From Sulfolobus sp. S-194 (GTDB taxonomy: Archaea > Thermoproteota > Thermoprotei_A > Sulfolobales > Sulfolobaceae): a DNA stretch of 64,000 nucleotides. The stretch spans positions 2,692,945-2,756,944 of the forward strand of contig NZ_CP035730.1 in the NCBI RefSeq assembly GCF_012222305.1, in the 5' to 3' direction. Every line of letters starts with the position of its first letter. Position 1 is the stretch's first letter. The notes under the pieces were generated by a model. The model had not been told where the DNA came from, ran no database searches, and saw only the letters and a list, made by a program, of their open reading frames with translations. Positions 17,767-30,480 of the stretch are shown here, in pieces. Made by a program: the position numbers and the translations under genes.

Positions 17767-19052
17767 TCCTATACGATGAGACAGATCCAAGAGCATTAAC
17801 AAAAGATGAAATAAAAGTAGTACAACAATTTAGATTTAGAAGGATGATAAAAAGAGTATTAGAAAATAGTGCATTTTACCGTAAAGTAATAAAAGAAAAA
17901 GGGCTAACAGTCGATGATATTAAAACTCCAGACGATTTGGTAAAGTTGCCTTTTACGACTAAAGATGATTTAAGAAAATACGCATATCCTTATGGTGGTG
18001 ATTTCTTAACAGTTCCCTTAAGTGAAATTGTAGGATGGCATATGACAAGTGGTACTACTGGAGTTCCTACAGTGGGTGCTTATACAAAGAGCGATATTGA
18101 GTTATGGGCAAATTTAGTTGCCCGATCTTTAAGAACAGCTGGTGTTACTAAGGATGATATAATTGCTAATGTATATGGATATGGGCTATTCACTGGTGGT
18201 TTGGGCTTACATATTGGTGCTCAGAAGATAGGGGCTAAAGTTATTCCATGGAGTACTGGGAGAACTGAGGCATTAGTTAAAACACTTAAAGAGTTTAAGG
18301 CAACAGTAATTACTGGAACACCCTCTTACGAGCTTTATATTGCTGAAAAAATTAGAGAGACAGGACTAGATCCTGAAAAGGACTTAGACTTAAGATTAGC
18401 TATACCAGGGGCTGAAGCCATGACTAGTGAAATGTTAAGTAGAATAGAGAAAGAACTAGGTTTAAAAGCTAGAGGTGGAGGAGCAAGGGAGATCTATGGA
18501 TTAACTGAAGCTATTGGTCCAGGTGTCGCACAAGAGTGTCCAGAAGACGAGCATACTAAAATGCATATATGGACGGATCATTTTTATGTAGAGATAATAG
18601 ACCCAGAGACTGGTGAAAGAGTAGGTGAAGGAGAAGAAGGTGAATTAGTTATTACACATCTAACGAGAGAAGGTATGCCGCTAATTCGTTATAGGACTAG
18701 AGATATGACAAAACTTGAGGAAAGTGAAGATGAAATACCTTATCCAACAATCTCAATAATTAAAGGAAGAGTTGATGATGTTATATTCTATAAGGGTGTC
18801 AAAATTTATCCTACTGCTATCAATGAAGTTATTATGCATTATCCAGAAATAAAAGAGTATAAGATAATAATTACAAGAGAACCTGCAAAGTTTGAAATCT
18901 TGGTTGAAACAGAAAAACCTTCAGAAGAATTAAGAAGAAAGCTAGCTGCAGAAATTCAGGGTGTGGCTTTTGCTACCCCAGAGATCCAGTTTGTCTCTCC
19001 CAATACTTTACCAAGATGGGAAGGAAAATCAAAGAGAGTTGAAATCAAGTGA
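17763..19052 (+). CDS. Phenylacetate-CoA ligase-like acyl-CoA synthetase
   Basis: A 429-residue ANL-superfamily ligase of the PaaK type, activating an aryl or acyl acid to its CoA thioester with ATP. The adenylation P-loop is SGTTGVP (residues 96-102). YGLTEAIGPG (about 240-249) and RYRTRD (about 307-312) are the A5/A7 motifs, and GRVDDVIFYKGVKIYP marks the hinge. It is short, as PaaK enzymes are. The last gene of the thiolase operon, it ends one base before the convergent DUF5658-like gene. The substrate could be phenylacetate, another aromatic acid or a medium-chain acid; no ring-epoxidase genes are nearby. Confidence 0.82.
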   Translation: MILYDETDPRALTKDEIKVVQQFRFRRMIKRVLENSAFYRKVIKEKGLTVDDIKTPDDLVKLPFTTKDDLRKYAYPYGGDFLTVPLSEIVGWHMTSGTTGVPTVGAYTKSDIELWANLVARSLRTAGVTKDDIIANVYGYGLFTGGLGLHIGAQKIGAKVIPWSTGRTEALVKTLKEFKATVITGTPSYELYIAEKIRETGLDPEKDLDLRLAIPGAEAMTSEMLSRIEKELGLKARGGGAREIYGLTEAIGPGVAQECPEDEHTKMHIWTDHFYVEIIDPETGERVGEGEEGELVITHLTREGMPLIRYRTRDMTKLEESEDEIPYPTISIIKGRVDDVIFYKGVKIYPTAINEVIMHYPEIKEYKIIITREPAKFEILVETEKPSEELRRKLAAEIQGVAFATPEIQFVSPNTLPRWEGKSKRVEIK

Positions 19053-19328
19053 TTAAAAAAGTAATGTAAAGTTATTTATTACTGCGAAAGCCATCATAGC
19101 CATTACTATAATTACTGGTAAGACATATCCTTTTTTCAGAAGAATATAAGATAATGCTATAACACTAATTTTCAGAATAGTCATTACAATAAACATTTCA
19201 CCTCCTAAGGATAAAAGGAAAATATTATCTTCGGCTAAACCCTTACTAATCCCAACATATGTTGTCAAAATATCAAGCGAGGAAAAGATCGTAAGCAATG
19301 ACATCAGTAATGGTTTTTCAATCCTCAT
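19053..19328 (-). CDS. Small DUF5658-like membrane protein
   Basis: A 91-residue protein with three membrane segments (about 8-24, 44-62, 69-88). The first segment contains SSLDILTTYVG, and an EDN triplet follows, both typical of the DUF5658 group. Function is unknown for the group. It ends directly against the CoA-ligase stop on the other strand. Confidence 0.65.
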   Translation of the reverse strand: MRIEKPLLMSLLTIFSSLDILTTYVGISKGLAEDNIFLLSLGGEMFIVMTILKISVIALSYILLKKGYVLPVIIVMAMMAFAVINNFTLLF

Positions 19329-19429
19329 ATGTTAATGTTTACTTTTCATAAATTTAAATTGCTATTGTTTAAATCTAAAAAATTACATGCATTTATGTTA
19401 TAAAGCATACATATATATTTTTTTGAAAA

Positions 19430-19942
19430 TTACAAAATTTTTCCTCCTTTTATCTTTTGAGAGAGCATTAATAAGCCTATGAGTTTCACTACGTCACCTA
19501 AAATAGCTATTTCAGAGATATTATATAGATAAAAGGGAAGACCTAATGTGTAAACCACAGCTCCCCAGAAGAATAAATTTGAGGCTATAACAAACTGCTT
19601 AACTGTTAGATAAATTGAAATTCCTGCAATAGGTTCAAATATGTATCCTAGAACTATTAGTTCTATTCCTAGGAAAGCGTGATAGGAAGCCAATAAAATC
19701 CCTATAAAAGTTATAGCTATTGCTAGCGGTGCAAAATAATCCATAAAGTATCTCTTTTGAATAGACGATTTATAGTAAAAACAAAATGCCGGAATTGATA
19801 GCGTCCATATTATCCAAAATTGGACTAACATAGATGGATAAAATATTGATTTGATACCGAGTATTGCAATTTGTAAAAGTACAGCCAAAATTAAGAAACC
19901 AGCAATTATACTTACTAAATTACCTAGTCTAAAATATTCCAT
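19430..19942 (-). CDS. Membrane protein, unknown function
   Basis: A 170-residue protein with five or six predicted membrane helices and very short loops (about 12-32, 40-57, 70-90, 92-112, 115-135, 140-160). I recognise no family. A single charged cluster (KSSIQKRYF, about 58-66) is the main polar feature. It lies 40 bases after the start of the neighbouring MFS gene on the same strand and could be co-transcribed with it. Confidence 0.6.
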   Translation of the reverse strand: MEYFRLGNLVSIIAGFLILAVLLQIAILGIKSIFYPSMLVQFWIIWTLSIPAFCFYYKSSIQKRYFMDYFAPLAIAITFIGILLASYHAFLGIELIVLGYIFEPIAGISIYLTVKQFVIASNLFFWGAVVYTLGLPFYLYNISEIAILGDVVKLIGLLMLSQKIKGGKIL

Positions 19943-19982
19943 AAGATAAGGTTTGTTTAAAAAAATAAAAATATTTGTAAGC

Positions 19983-21155
19983 CTAGTCTGAATAGATGAT
20001 TGCGGGAGCTTTACTCTTTGGCCACGTTATTACACTGACTAATACTAATGCTAAGGCAAAAAATCCAAAAAAGTTGATTGTGTCTATAAGAGCCCTTAAT
20101 CCTAGTTCTATTTCTATAATTCCTAGAATTATATTGCCTATCCCTCCCACAAGTCCTCCAATATTATAAGATAATCCAGATAACATTCCTCTAACTTCAT
20201 TAGGAACTGCTTCAGCTAGTAATAACGGCATTAAAGGCCAAAAACCTGTGGAAAATGCGTAAATCAAAATTCCAATCTCAGAAATTACTATAGATTTAAT
20301 AAAAACTGGTACTGCTAGTGGTAAAGATACTAGTAATCCAGATACTCCAATATAAATTAACTTTCTTTTATCTACTTTGTCAGCAAGTCTTCCAAATAAA
20401 ATAAAAGATACTGCTAATCCTAAGTTACTTGATGTTATCAATAATCCCAAAGTCAGGCTATTCATATTCAAATATTTTTCAGCAACTAGAGTGTAATTTC
20501 CGAATACTGAAAAATATGCAAGGAACATACCGCTCATGCCAGCAGTACCTTTGACTAAAAGACTTAAGTAATCGTTATATCTGGGCTTAAAGTTAAATGA
20601 AGAAAATTTAGTTTCATTAATAATTCTTATATAAGGTAGTAAGATTAATGGTAAAGCACCAGTGATTAAGAATAATCTTGGTTCGTTTCCTAGGATAACA
20701 TATGTTAACCCAGTTAAAGCATAACCTATTCCATAACCAGCTTGTACAATCCCAGTTACAATCCCTCTTAAATTAACTGGGGCGTTCTCATAAGCTAGTA
20801 CAGTTCCAGCAGTCCATTGAGCACCCATAAAAATTCCTTGCAGAAATCTTGCGATAAAGAGAATTAGAGAATTTGGGGAAAAAGCTAGAACAATCTGAAA
20901 GACAGAATAGCCAGATGTGCCAATAGCTAAGATTGGTTTTCTACCAATTTTGTCCGCTAATCTTCCAAAATATGTTCCTCCAATAGCTCTACCAATAAGA
21001 CCTAAAGCGAAAAGAATTGAGAAGGCAAAATAATTAAGACTATAAACTTTTTCGAAGAACGAATAGACAAATGTTAGTAATAATAAATCGTAAATGTTTC
21101 CTGCCCATGCTAAAGTAGATACTATAGTGGCATGAACATAATTTCTCATAAACAT
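19983..21155 (-). CDS. MFS transporter, metabolite:H+ symporter type
   Basis: A 390-residue carrier with 12 membrane segments. Motif A is clear in both halves: GRLADKIGRKPI (about 60-71) and GRLADKVDKRKL (about 254-265). The signature RFLQGIFMGAQWTAG (about 113-127), with its EN-A-P after helix 4, is typical of the metabolite:H+ symporter group that moves organic acids such as citrate, oxoglutarate or aromatic acids. The substrate cannot be fixed, but the acyl-CoA block nearby makes an organic-acid uptake role plausible. Confidence 0.78.
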   Translation of the reverse strand: MFMRNYVHATIVSTLAWAGNIYDLLLLTFVYSFFEKVYSLNYFAFSILFALGLIGRAIGGTYFGRLADKIGRKPILAIGTSGYSVFQIVLAFSPNSLILFIARFLQGIFMGAQWTAGTVLAYENAPVNLRGIVTGIVQAGYGIGYALTGLTYVILGNEPRLFLITGALPLILLPYIRIINETKFSSFNFKPRYNDYLSLLVKGTAGMSGMFLAYFSVFGNYTLVAEKYLNMNSLTLGLLITSSNLGLAVSFILFGRLADKVDKRKLIYIGVSGLLVSLPLAVPVFIKSIVISEIGILIYAFSTGFWPLMPLLLAEAVPNEVRGMLSGLSYNIGGLVGGIGNIILGIIEIELGLRALIDTINFFGFFALALVLVSVITWPKSKAPAIIYSD

Positions 21156-21451
21156 CTTTTCTTTTTGATCAAAACTTAAATGTGCCTAATCTAAGCGCTT
21201 AACGATTTATAAGAAATCATACTGAATCAATCAAAACTAAGCAATAGAGAATAATAGAACTATAATGCTAATTTCAACAATTTCTAACATCATAAAATAT
21301 TTTTAATTAAAATTTTTTAAATCGTATAACTATCTTAGCATGTTCTATTAGCCCTCTACTTTATATAGTATCAAAGTAAAATGTGATAAAACATGATATT
21401 TGATTTAAAAACTAGACGAATAAGGAAAGGTTTAAGGGAGGCTTTTAAAAA

Positions 21452-22480
21452 TTACCCTGAGACTTTCGATATGAAGAAACCTTCGCTTTGATGAAGATAG
21501 GGAATAAATCTATTTCCAAAAGCGTTAGAAGAAGCAAAGTTAAGCGGCGGTTTTGCATTGAATTCCTTTACAGTGTATTCTCCTTCTTGAGGTAAAAGTG
21601 AACAAGTAGCATAAATTACATAAGATGAAATAGAAAGGGCTTTGTTAAGTAGATTCTTTTGTAATTCCGCTAATTCATTTACTCTTTGTTTCGTTAGTCT
21701 AAGTAAAACTGTGGGCTCATTGCTTATCATTCCGGTAGAGCTACAAGGGGCATCTAAGAGTACTTTATCAGCCTTAATTACACTACTATATGTAGAATCT
21801 TGATGAATGATGTGAACTTTATCTGTATTAACTCCTACGTTATGAAGAAATTTAATCTCCTTGTACAGTCTTTCTCTATCCACATCAGATATGACTAATT
21901 CGCTCTGATTATCAGTCAAAGCCATAATAAGAGACGCTTTTATGCCAGGAGCTGATGTCATATCAAATATTAATTCTCCTCTTTCTGGTTTCAGAGCTTC
22001 AATTACCGCCATACTAGCTTTATCTTGTATAATAACTTTAAATTCCTTAAATGCTGTAGTACTTTTTATATCCCCTTTTACCACTTTATATGCATATTTA
22101 ATATCTTTATCTCTTTCTAATATTATACTCTCATTTTCTAAACTCTTTATTACTTTGTCCTCATCAGCTTTTAACGTATTTACCCTTATCCAAATTACTC
22201 TATTAAGAAAAGATTCCTTTAATTTCTCTATGTCGTAAATACCATGTAACTCTCTTTCAAACCATTCTGGGAGGACTATATGTACGCCTTTTTGTAAAAA
22301 ATCTCTTACTTTTTTCCTGTAACTTTTTCCAGAGAGAGAATAGTAAGAGAGTAAGAGCCTTCTAGCTACTTCGTAAGAATCTTTTACGCTTCTACTCATC
22401 TCCTTAGCTTTTTTGTATGCAACCGGCAGAGGATATCCCTTTTCAGCAAAGTATAATACTCTGCTTAAGAAATCCTCCAC
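21452..22480 (-). CDS. RNA cytosine-C5 methyltransferase (NSUN/RsmB family)
   Basis: A 342-residue SAM-dependent RNA m5C methyltransferase. Motif IV is LLDAPCSSTG with Cys246, which releases the product. Motif VI is YATCSLLPQEGE with the catalytic Cys293. The SAM-binding segment FDMTSAPGIKAS is at 172-183, followed by the acidic ISDVD at 197-201. The N-terminal 90 residues are helical, related to the NusB-like or N1 domain of this family. The target is an rRNA or tRNA cytosine; which one cannot be said. It is transcribed divergently from the 22532 gene across about 50 bases. Confidence 0.88.
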   Translation of the reverse strand: MEDFLSRVLYFAEKGYPLPVAYKKAKEMSRSVKDSYEVARRLLLSYYSLSGKSYRKKVRDFLQKGVHIVLPEWFERELHGIYDIEKLKESFLNRVIWIRVNTLKADEDKVIKSLENESIILERDKDIKYAYKVVKGDIKSTTAFKEFKVIIQDKASMAVIEALKPERGELIFDMTSAPGIKASLIMALTDNQSELVISDVDRERLYKEIKFLHNVGVNTDKVHIIHQDSTYSSVIKADKVLLDAPCSSTGMISNEPTVLLRLTKQRVNELAELQKNLLNKALSISSYVIYATCSLLPQEGEYTVKEFNAKPPLNFASSNAFGNRFIPYLHQSEGFFISKVSG

Positions 22481-22531
22481 ATTATAATTTCTCTGGCAAA
22501 AATATTTAAGTTTGGAATGAGAGTAGAACTT

Positions 22532-22912
22532 ATGAATATCGAAAAGCTAGAAAAATTATATTTTACAGCAGTCTACGAGATAGAGAATGCAGATGACGCT
22601 AATGATTTACTCAAACGCGTTAGTAAGTCTTTATTCTTACTTCTTAGATTAATCTATGCACGAAAAGCGGAAATTAGCAGATCTTTAGGTAGGGAAATAA
22701 CTAGGTTCTTTTATGAAGAAGAGAAAGTAGAGGATAAAGTCCAAAGAATATCAAAGATTGTCAGTCTAATGAGGTATGAGGCAGTTACGACGAATTTTCC
22801 TTATATCGATTTTTACATGCAGAATTTTGTATCCGAAATGGATAGGTTAATGATGACTAAGGGTTATAAATTCTTCTTAACTTCTGACAGAAAAACCAAG
22901 ACTATTCAATAA
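22532..22912 (+). CDS. Helical protein, unknown function
   Basis: About 126 residues, all-helical and rich in Lys, Glu and Arg, with no recognised domain. The frame opens at ATG 22517, but a TATA box at 22501-22510 would then be only 7-16 bases away. ATG 22532, about 31 bases after it, fits leaderless initiation, so I prefer that start. The protein has a heptad-like pattern at about 1-60. Its 3' end overlaps the convergent RmlD-like gene by 36 bases, the longest tail-to-tail overlap in the window. Confidence 0.6.
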   Translation: MNIEKLEKLYFTAVYEIENADDANDLLKRVSKSLFLLLRLIYARKAEISRSLGREITRFFYEEEKVEDKVQRISKIVSLMRYEAVTTNFPYIDFYMQNFVSEMDRLMMTKGYKFFLTSDRKTKTIQ

Positions 22913-23593
22913 CCAAGTATCTAATGAGAAATCATAATATTTACCTTCAGTTGGAATAACTTTTACTTCAAATATTTCACCTAATTCTTTACAGACTTCA
23001 TATAGGCTCTTTCTCTTACCACCTAGGTTTACTACGCCTCTTAATTCTTTCTTTACCATTAAGGAAATTATTTCGCTTGCTTCATTCATTGATATAGGTG
23101 AAACATAAAAATTCGAATTGCATTTAATTGCTCTCTTACCCCTTAATATACCTTTTATAAAAGGGAAAAGTAATCCTTTATATTGCATTGAGTAAAGTAA
23201 GCCCAGTCTAATTATAAGATAATTACCAAGGCTCATTATTCCAGATTCTCCTACTAGTTTTGTTAGTCCATAATAATTTATAGGATTTGGTGTGGAAGTT
23301 TCTGAGTAATATCCTTTCTTTCCGTCAAATATCATAAAGGTAGATAAGTAGACGTTGACAGCTTTCACTCTATTTGCTGCTCTACCTATATTTATTGCAT
23401 ACCAAGTATTTATATTCCAAGCCAAAGGCCTATTATTATTTGCCTCTAGGTAAGGTATTTCAAATGTGTGAATAACAACGTCTGGTCTTTCTTCAAGAAC
23501 TTTTTGAGGAGAAGTTATAACTATAACTTCATCAAAGAATTTAGCTATATTTTCTCCTAACTCCCCCTCAGAAGTAACTCCTACGAGCAACAT
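22877..23593 (-). CDS. RmlD/MAT2B-like short-chain dehydrogenase
   Basis: A 238-residue extended-type SDR. The dinucleotide-binding loop is GVTSEGELG (residues 5-13), and Ser84 with Tyr108-x3-Lys112 (YYGLTK) forms the catalytic triad. It resembles dTDP-4-dehydrorhamnose reductase but is shorter than the usual 280-300 residues, and no rhamnose genes are nearby. It may act on another sugar nucleotide, or be a MAT2B-like binding subunit. It is divergent from the 23628 gene, with a 34-base shared promoter. Confidence 0.7.
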   Translation of the reverse strand: MLLVGVTSEGELGENIAKFFDEVIVITSPQKVLEERPDVVIHTFEIPYLEANNNRPLAWNINTWYAINIGRAANRVKAVNVYLSTFMIFDGKKGYYSETSTPNPINYYGLTKLVGESGIMSLGNYLIIRLGLLYSMQYKGLLFPFIKGILRGKRAIKCNSNFYVSPISMNEASEIISLMVKKELRGVVNLGGKRKSLYEVCKELGEIFEVKVIPTEGKYYDFSLDTWLLNSLGFSVRS

Positions 23594-23627
23594 ATATATT
23601 TATAAACGTAAGGTAAAAAGTTTATAC
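23594..23627. promoter_or_regulatory. Compact divergent promoter
   Basis: Only 34 bases separate the ATG of the RmlD-like gene from GTG 23628. On the plus strand TTTATAAAC (about 23599-23607) sits about 28 bases before the GTG. On the minus strand GTATAAAC (23620-23627, read in reverse) sits about 27-30 bases before the ATG. The two TATA boxes thus face each other inside one another's initiation region, so the two genes probably compete for the same DNA. Confidence 0.45.
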
Positions 23628-23990
23628 GTGAATGACATAATCGAGAGGTTCGTAGAACTGGAAGAAGGAGATGAGAATGAGGTTAAGTTACTTAAGAGTT
23701 TATGGAGTGATAAGATAACAAAGCTTACCTTATCAGATTTTCAGACTTTAGAAAGGACTGAAGGGAATGTTCTGCTCTTACAAATTCACAGGGGTAATAT
23801 TGTTTCTCTACTCCATAAACCTTCTGGGCTCTTCTTACTAATTTATGGTGTTTCTGCACTTGAAATAGAAACTTTGAGATACATAACGTTAAAATCAAAA
23901 AATCCTGACACAGATTTTGTATCTCTAGTCTACGAATATTTAAACAAAGGTAACGCTAGGTTAGGATTTCAACCTAACGTTTCAAAGTAG
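23628..23990 (+). CDS. Small acidic protein, unknown function
   Basis: A 120-residue protein, GTG start, leaderless by its TATA position. An acidic N-terminal helix (ELEEGDENE) is followed by mixed strands and helices. No cysteines, membrane segments or known motifs are visible. Its last 22 bases overlap the convergent gene. I cannot assign a family. Confidence 0.55.
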   Translation: MNDIIERFVELEEGDENEVKLLKSLWSDKITKLTLSDFQTLERTEGNVLLLQIHRGNIVSLLHKPSGLFLLIYGVSALEIETLRYITLKSKNPDTDFVSLVYEYLNKGNARLGFQPNVSK

Positions 23991-24403
23991 ATTTGCTCGT
24001 GAAGTTCATTACAAGATGATTTATCCCCTTTTAAACATCCTCTTATTAAATAAAGGTAAAATAATATTTCTTTTGATTTTTGTGTATCAATTTTCTCCTC
24101 AATTTCCATAATAACTTTATCTAATGCATTTGTAATTATACTCTCTCTTTCGGATACGACTATATTATTATCAATTATCTCGTCGTCAGTAGTTAGAAAC
24201 TTATATTGTACACTTCCTTTTTTTGCTATTCTCGAAGCAAAGATGTTTTTGTACACTTTTACAAGTAATATACTTAAATTTTTATTAAATAAGATTACTC
24301 TGTTAGGTCCTCTTATCTCTATAACTGAAAATCCTTTAGGAATTCTTTTTATATTTCCGTTTTCACTAATTAGGTCCTCTATTTTATAGCCCATATGATA
24401 CAT
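23969..24403 (-). CDS. Protein of unknown function
   Basis: A 144-residue protein. The N-terminal half looks like a beta-rich domain (about 15-60) and the C-terminal half like helices (about 85-130), with two cysteines close together in GCLKGDKSSC (about 124-133). Starts at ATG 24403 or at the fourth codon, ATG 24394, are both possible. No family is recognised. The 3' end overlaps the plus-strand gene by 22 bases. Confidence 0.55.
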   Translation of the reverse strand: MYHMGYKIEDLISENGNIKRIPKGFSVIEIRGPNRVILFNKNLSILLVKVYKNIFASRIAKKGSVQYKFLTTDDEIIDNNIVVSERESIITNALDKVIMEIEEKIDTQKSKEILFYLYLIRGCLKGDKSSCNELHEQIYFETLG

Positions 24404-24500
24404 TTTTACTCATAATATATATAGTTTCCCATCTTATTCTATTTATATCTATATAGGCTAATTATATAACTATAGTTCTATGTGTAATAAATACATAATC

Positions 24501-24507
24501 TTTATAA
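24501..24507 (+). promoter_or_regulatory. TATA box of the 24534 MFS gene
   Basis: TTTATAA is 33 bases before the ATG at 24534, placing the start of transcription a few bases upstream of the codon. Position-based call. Confidence 0.45.
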
Positions 24508-24533
24508 GAACGTGAACTGGACTCTAAAGTGAA

Positions 24534-25910
24534 ATGAAGTTATCAGATATTTTCAAACCCCTAGATCAAAGAAAGTTCGATGTATGGCATATAAAGTCAC
24601 TACTAACTACAGGTATGGGAGTTTTTACAGACGGATATGATCTCTCATCTATTGGTATAGTCTTAGCAATGGTTTTATCATCACTAGGTATAACAAGTAA
24701 ATCACCAGATTACACTTTGTGGGAAAGCCTAATATCGGGATCAGCACTAATAGGTGCAGCAATAGGAGCAATAGTTTTCGGAATACTCTCTAACAGAGGT
24801 AGGAAAACATTTTACGGAATAGACGTCGCACTTCTTTCTGTGGGTGCTTTATTACAAGCGTTTGTTTCTACTCCTTTAGAATTAGTATTAGTTAGAGGAC
24901 TTTTAGGTTTGGGCGTAGGTGCGGATTATGTATTATCTCCAATGATAATGGCAGAACATTCGAATGCTAAAGATAGGGGAAAATTACTCGCTTTTGGTTT
25001 TGGTTTGATGTGGGGATTTGGGGCTACTGTAGCTGCTGCAATAGCTCTTGGCCTAGAAGCTCTTGGTGTACCCACAGATGTTATTTGGAGAGTTGTTTTA
25101 GCGTCTGGTGCAATACCATCAGCATCTGTAGTTTATCTAAGAAGGAAAATACCTGAAACACCAAGATATTTAGCTAGGATTAAGGGAGATGTTGAAAAGT
25201 TCAGAGAAGTTGTAAGGGCATTAGCTAATACTGATGTTCATATAAGTAAAGAATTAAAAGATGTTAATAGCTTCTCCGCATATTTTAGCAAGTTTTGGAA
25301 AACATTTTTGGCAGCATGCTTACTTTGGTTCTTATTTGATATTGTAGCGTACTCGGGTATTTTATTTGGTCCAACTGCAATTGCCAAAAGTATTGGTATA
25401 AATAATAGTGCTATCTTTCAATTCATTATAGAATTTGGCTTTACTTTACCTGGAGGGGTGATTGCGCTGTTAACCCTAGATAAAATTGGAAGAAAACCAA
25501 TGCAAACATTAGGATTCTTCGGAATGGCAATTTCTTTACTTCTTTTCTCTTTGTTAAAAACAAGTATACCGGCTACTACAGCTTTGCTATTATATGGTTT
25601 ACAGAATTTATTCTCACAAGCTGGGCCAGGTTCAGTAAGTGCCTCTGGTATGTTAGGTGTGGAATTAGCGCCCACTAAGGTTAGAGGCCTTGTTCAATCT
25701 TTAACAGTAGCTTCCGGTAGGACAGGTGCAGCATTAACAGCCTTTGTCTTTCCAGCTTTATTTAATACTTATGGAGAATCTTTTGCTGTCGCATTTTTAA
25801 GTTCTATCGCGTTTATTGCAGCAGTTATAACGTTGATTGCAATACCAGAGACAAAAGGAAAACCATTAGAAGCTTCTTCAAAAGAAGATATGATTGCTCA
25901 AGAGATCTAA
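24534..25910 (+). CDS. MFS transporter, phosphate/sugar-porter type
   Basis: A 458-residue carrier with 12 membrane segments and a cytosolic central loop (about 205-245). The entry [12 protein letters not shown] (about 37-48) resembles the FDAYDLF segment of PHS-type phosphate:H+ symporters, and [12 protein letters not shown] (about 204-215) is the classic PESPR loop of the sugar-porter/PHS group. [13 protein letters not shown] (about 84-96) is motif A. Substrate: phosphate or an organic solute. Its own promoter and a long downstream gap make it monocistronic. Confidence 0.75.
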   Translation: MKLSDIFKPLDQRKFDVWHIKSLLTTGMGVFTDGYDLSSIGIVLAMVLSSLGITSKSPDYTLWESLISGSALIGAAIGAIVFGILSNRGRKTFYGIDVALLSVGALLQAFVSTPLELVLVRGLLGLGVGADYVLSPMIMAEHSNAKDRGKLLAFGFGLMWGFGATVAAAIALGLEALGVPTDVIWRVVLASGAIPSASVVYLRRKIPETPRYLARIKGDVEKFREVVRALANTDVHISKELKDVNSFSAYFSKFWKTFLAACLLWFLFDIVAYSGILFGPTAIAKSIGINNSAIFQFIIEFGFTLPGGVIALLTLDKIGRKPMQTLGFFGMAISLLLFSLLKTSIPATTALLLYGLQNLFSQAGPGSVSASGMLGVELAPTKVRGLVQSLTVASGRTGAALTAFVFPALFNTYGESFAVAFLSSIAFIAAVITLIAIPETKGKPLEASSKEDMIAQEI

Positions 25911-26438
25911 ATTTTTTAACAAAATAAAAGTACGTATTTTATGTAGATAAGTAGTAAATTTCTATTTCTTTTTATTTGATTAATAACTTTCAGTTACTAA
26001 GTAAAATTAAGTGAGTATTTCTAATCATGGTTTCGTTTGATGAAGACTTCTTACTAAAGATTTAATGCAATACAAGTTTTATTATGTCTGCTTAAAACTT
26101 TAAGGAACAAAACTTAACATAATGAAGGTTCTTTTGTAATTTTAGAAGTATCTTTGTACTTTAACTATAAGGCAAATATAATCCTTACATTGTTTAGTAT
26201 CTTTAAAATGATTAGGGAACCATATGTAAAAGGAATTCTTTATGATCATGAGAAGATCATCAAGCTAAAGATTTTTAATTAGTTATCTCAAAAACTTTTA
26301 AACTATTAAATTTATCTACGTTACTCGTTTATTATTTACTCCCTTTTATTAAAATTATAATATTCAAACTTTCAAGTTTAAACACTTCAAACTACATTAA
26401 CAAAAGTTTATATTTTAGGATTCCATATTATATATTGG
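25911..26438. other. Intergenic region, 528 bp, no gene recognised
   Basis: AT-rich with many stop codons in all frames. It holds a small inverted repeat (ATGATC, seven-base loop, GATCAT at 26242-26260) and a 24-codon plus-strand open stretch from about 26209. Neither is convincing. The final 35 bases carry the TATA box (about 26405-26415) of the winged-helix gene. Confidence 0.5.
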
Positions 26439-29513
<3,075 letters not shown>

Positions 29514-29574
29514 AAAGTCTCTATCTCATTTGGAAATTATAAGGTTTTTTTATTCTTATTCAGAAGATAGATTA

Positions 29575-30480
29575 ATGATTAATGCATTTGGACTAGTAAA
29601 GAAATATAGTAAAAAAGAAGTTTTATCTAATGTTTCTATAGAAGTTAAGAAGGGAGAATTTGTATCATTAATTGGTCCTAATGGTGCAGGGAAGACTACA
29701 CTAATAAGAACTGTTTTAACTTTAATAAAACCAGACAAGGGAGAAGTAAGAATAATGGATAGAGATCCCTTTAAGGATAAGGGTGTCTTTAAAAATCTTG
29801 GGTATGTCCAAGAGTTGCCAAATTTACCTCCTTTTATGACTGGAAGAGAAGTACTGATGTTATCAGCTAAATTAAAGGGGGCTAAAAAGGATGATGTGGA
29901 TGAGTTGCTAGATATTGTTGGTATGACAGAATTTGCAGATAGACAAATTGCTAAGTATAGTAAGGGAATGACTCAAAGAATAGCTATTGCTGAAGCATTA
30001 TTGGGGAATCCAGAGGTTATGATACTTGATGAGCCTAATATAGGTGTTGATCCAATATTTAGTGTAAGAGTTAGAGAGATGTTTAATAAGTTAAAGAAAA
30101 GTGGTTCTTCAATTTTAATGACCTCACATGAATTGGAGGACGTAAAAAAACTTTCTGATAAGGTTTATATGATCTATAAGGGTAAAATAGTTTTTGAAGG
30201 TAGTGTTGAGGATCTTGTTAGAGAATTTCTCGGAATAAATGTAGTTATTGAGACTAATGAAGTTGAAAAGGTTAATAATCTAGTTAGTTCCTTAGACTAT
30301 GTAAAGAGAATTTATAAAGAAAATTCAAGAGTTGTTGTATCTCTCTCAGAGGATAAAAGAGAAGAATTGCTTAAGTCTTTAATTCAATCTAACATTAGCG
30401 TTAAAGGTTTTTATTTAGATTTAAATTTGGAAGAGGCTTATGCTAGGGCGATAAATAATGTTAGAAATAGTGCTTTATGA
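29575..30480 (+). CDS. ABC transporter ATP-binding protein
   Basis: A 301-residue ATPase from ATG 29575. The longer frame from TTG 29530 would add 15 residues without conserved sequence. Walker A is GPNGAGKT (about 34-41), the signature is YSKGMTQR, Walker B is VMILDEPNIGVDP, with a switch His in TSHELED. The extra C-terminal 80 residues resemble the tail of ABC-2 exporter ATPases. The downstream permease start lies inside this gene (23-base overlap), so they are one exporter. Cargo is unknown. Confidence 0.86.
   Translation: MINAFGLVKKYSKKEVLSNVSIEVKKGEFVSLIGPNGAGKTTLIRTVLTLIKPDKGEVRIMDRDPFKDKGVFKNLGYVQELPNLPPFMTGREVLMLSAKLKGAKKDDVDELLDIVGMTEFADRQIAKYSKGMTQRIAIAEALLGNPEVMILDEPNIGVDPIFSVRVREMFNKLKKSGSSILMTSHELEDVKKLSDKVYMIYKGKIVFEGSVEDLVREFLGINVVIETNEVEKVNNLVSSLDYVKRIYKENSRVVVSLSEDKREELLKSLIQSNISVKGFYLDLNLEEAYARAINNVRNSAL

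Noticed and set aside
26242-26260. ATGATC / GATCAT small hairpin
   Set aside because: Six-base arms in AT-rich DNA are expected by chance; it is not at a promoter or gene end.
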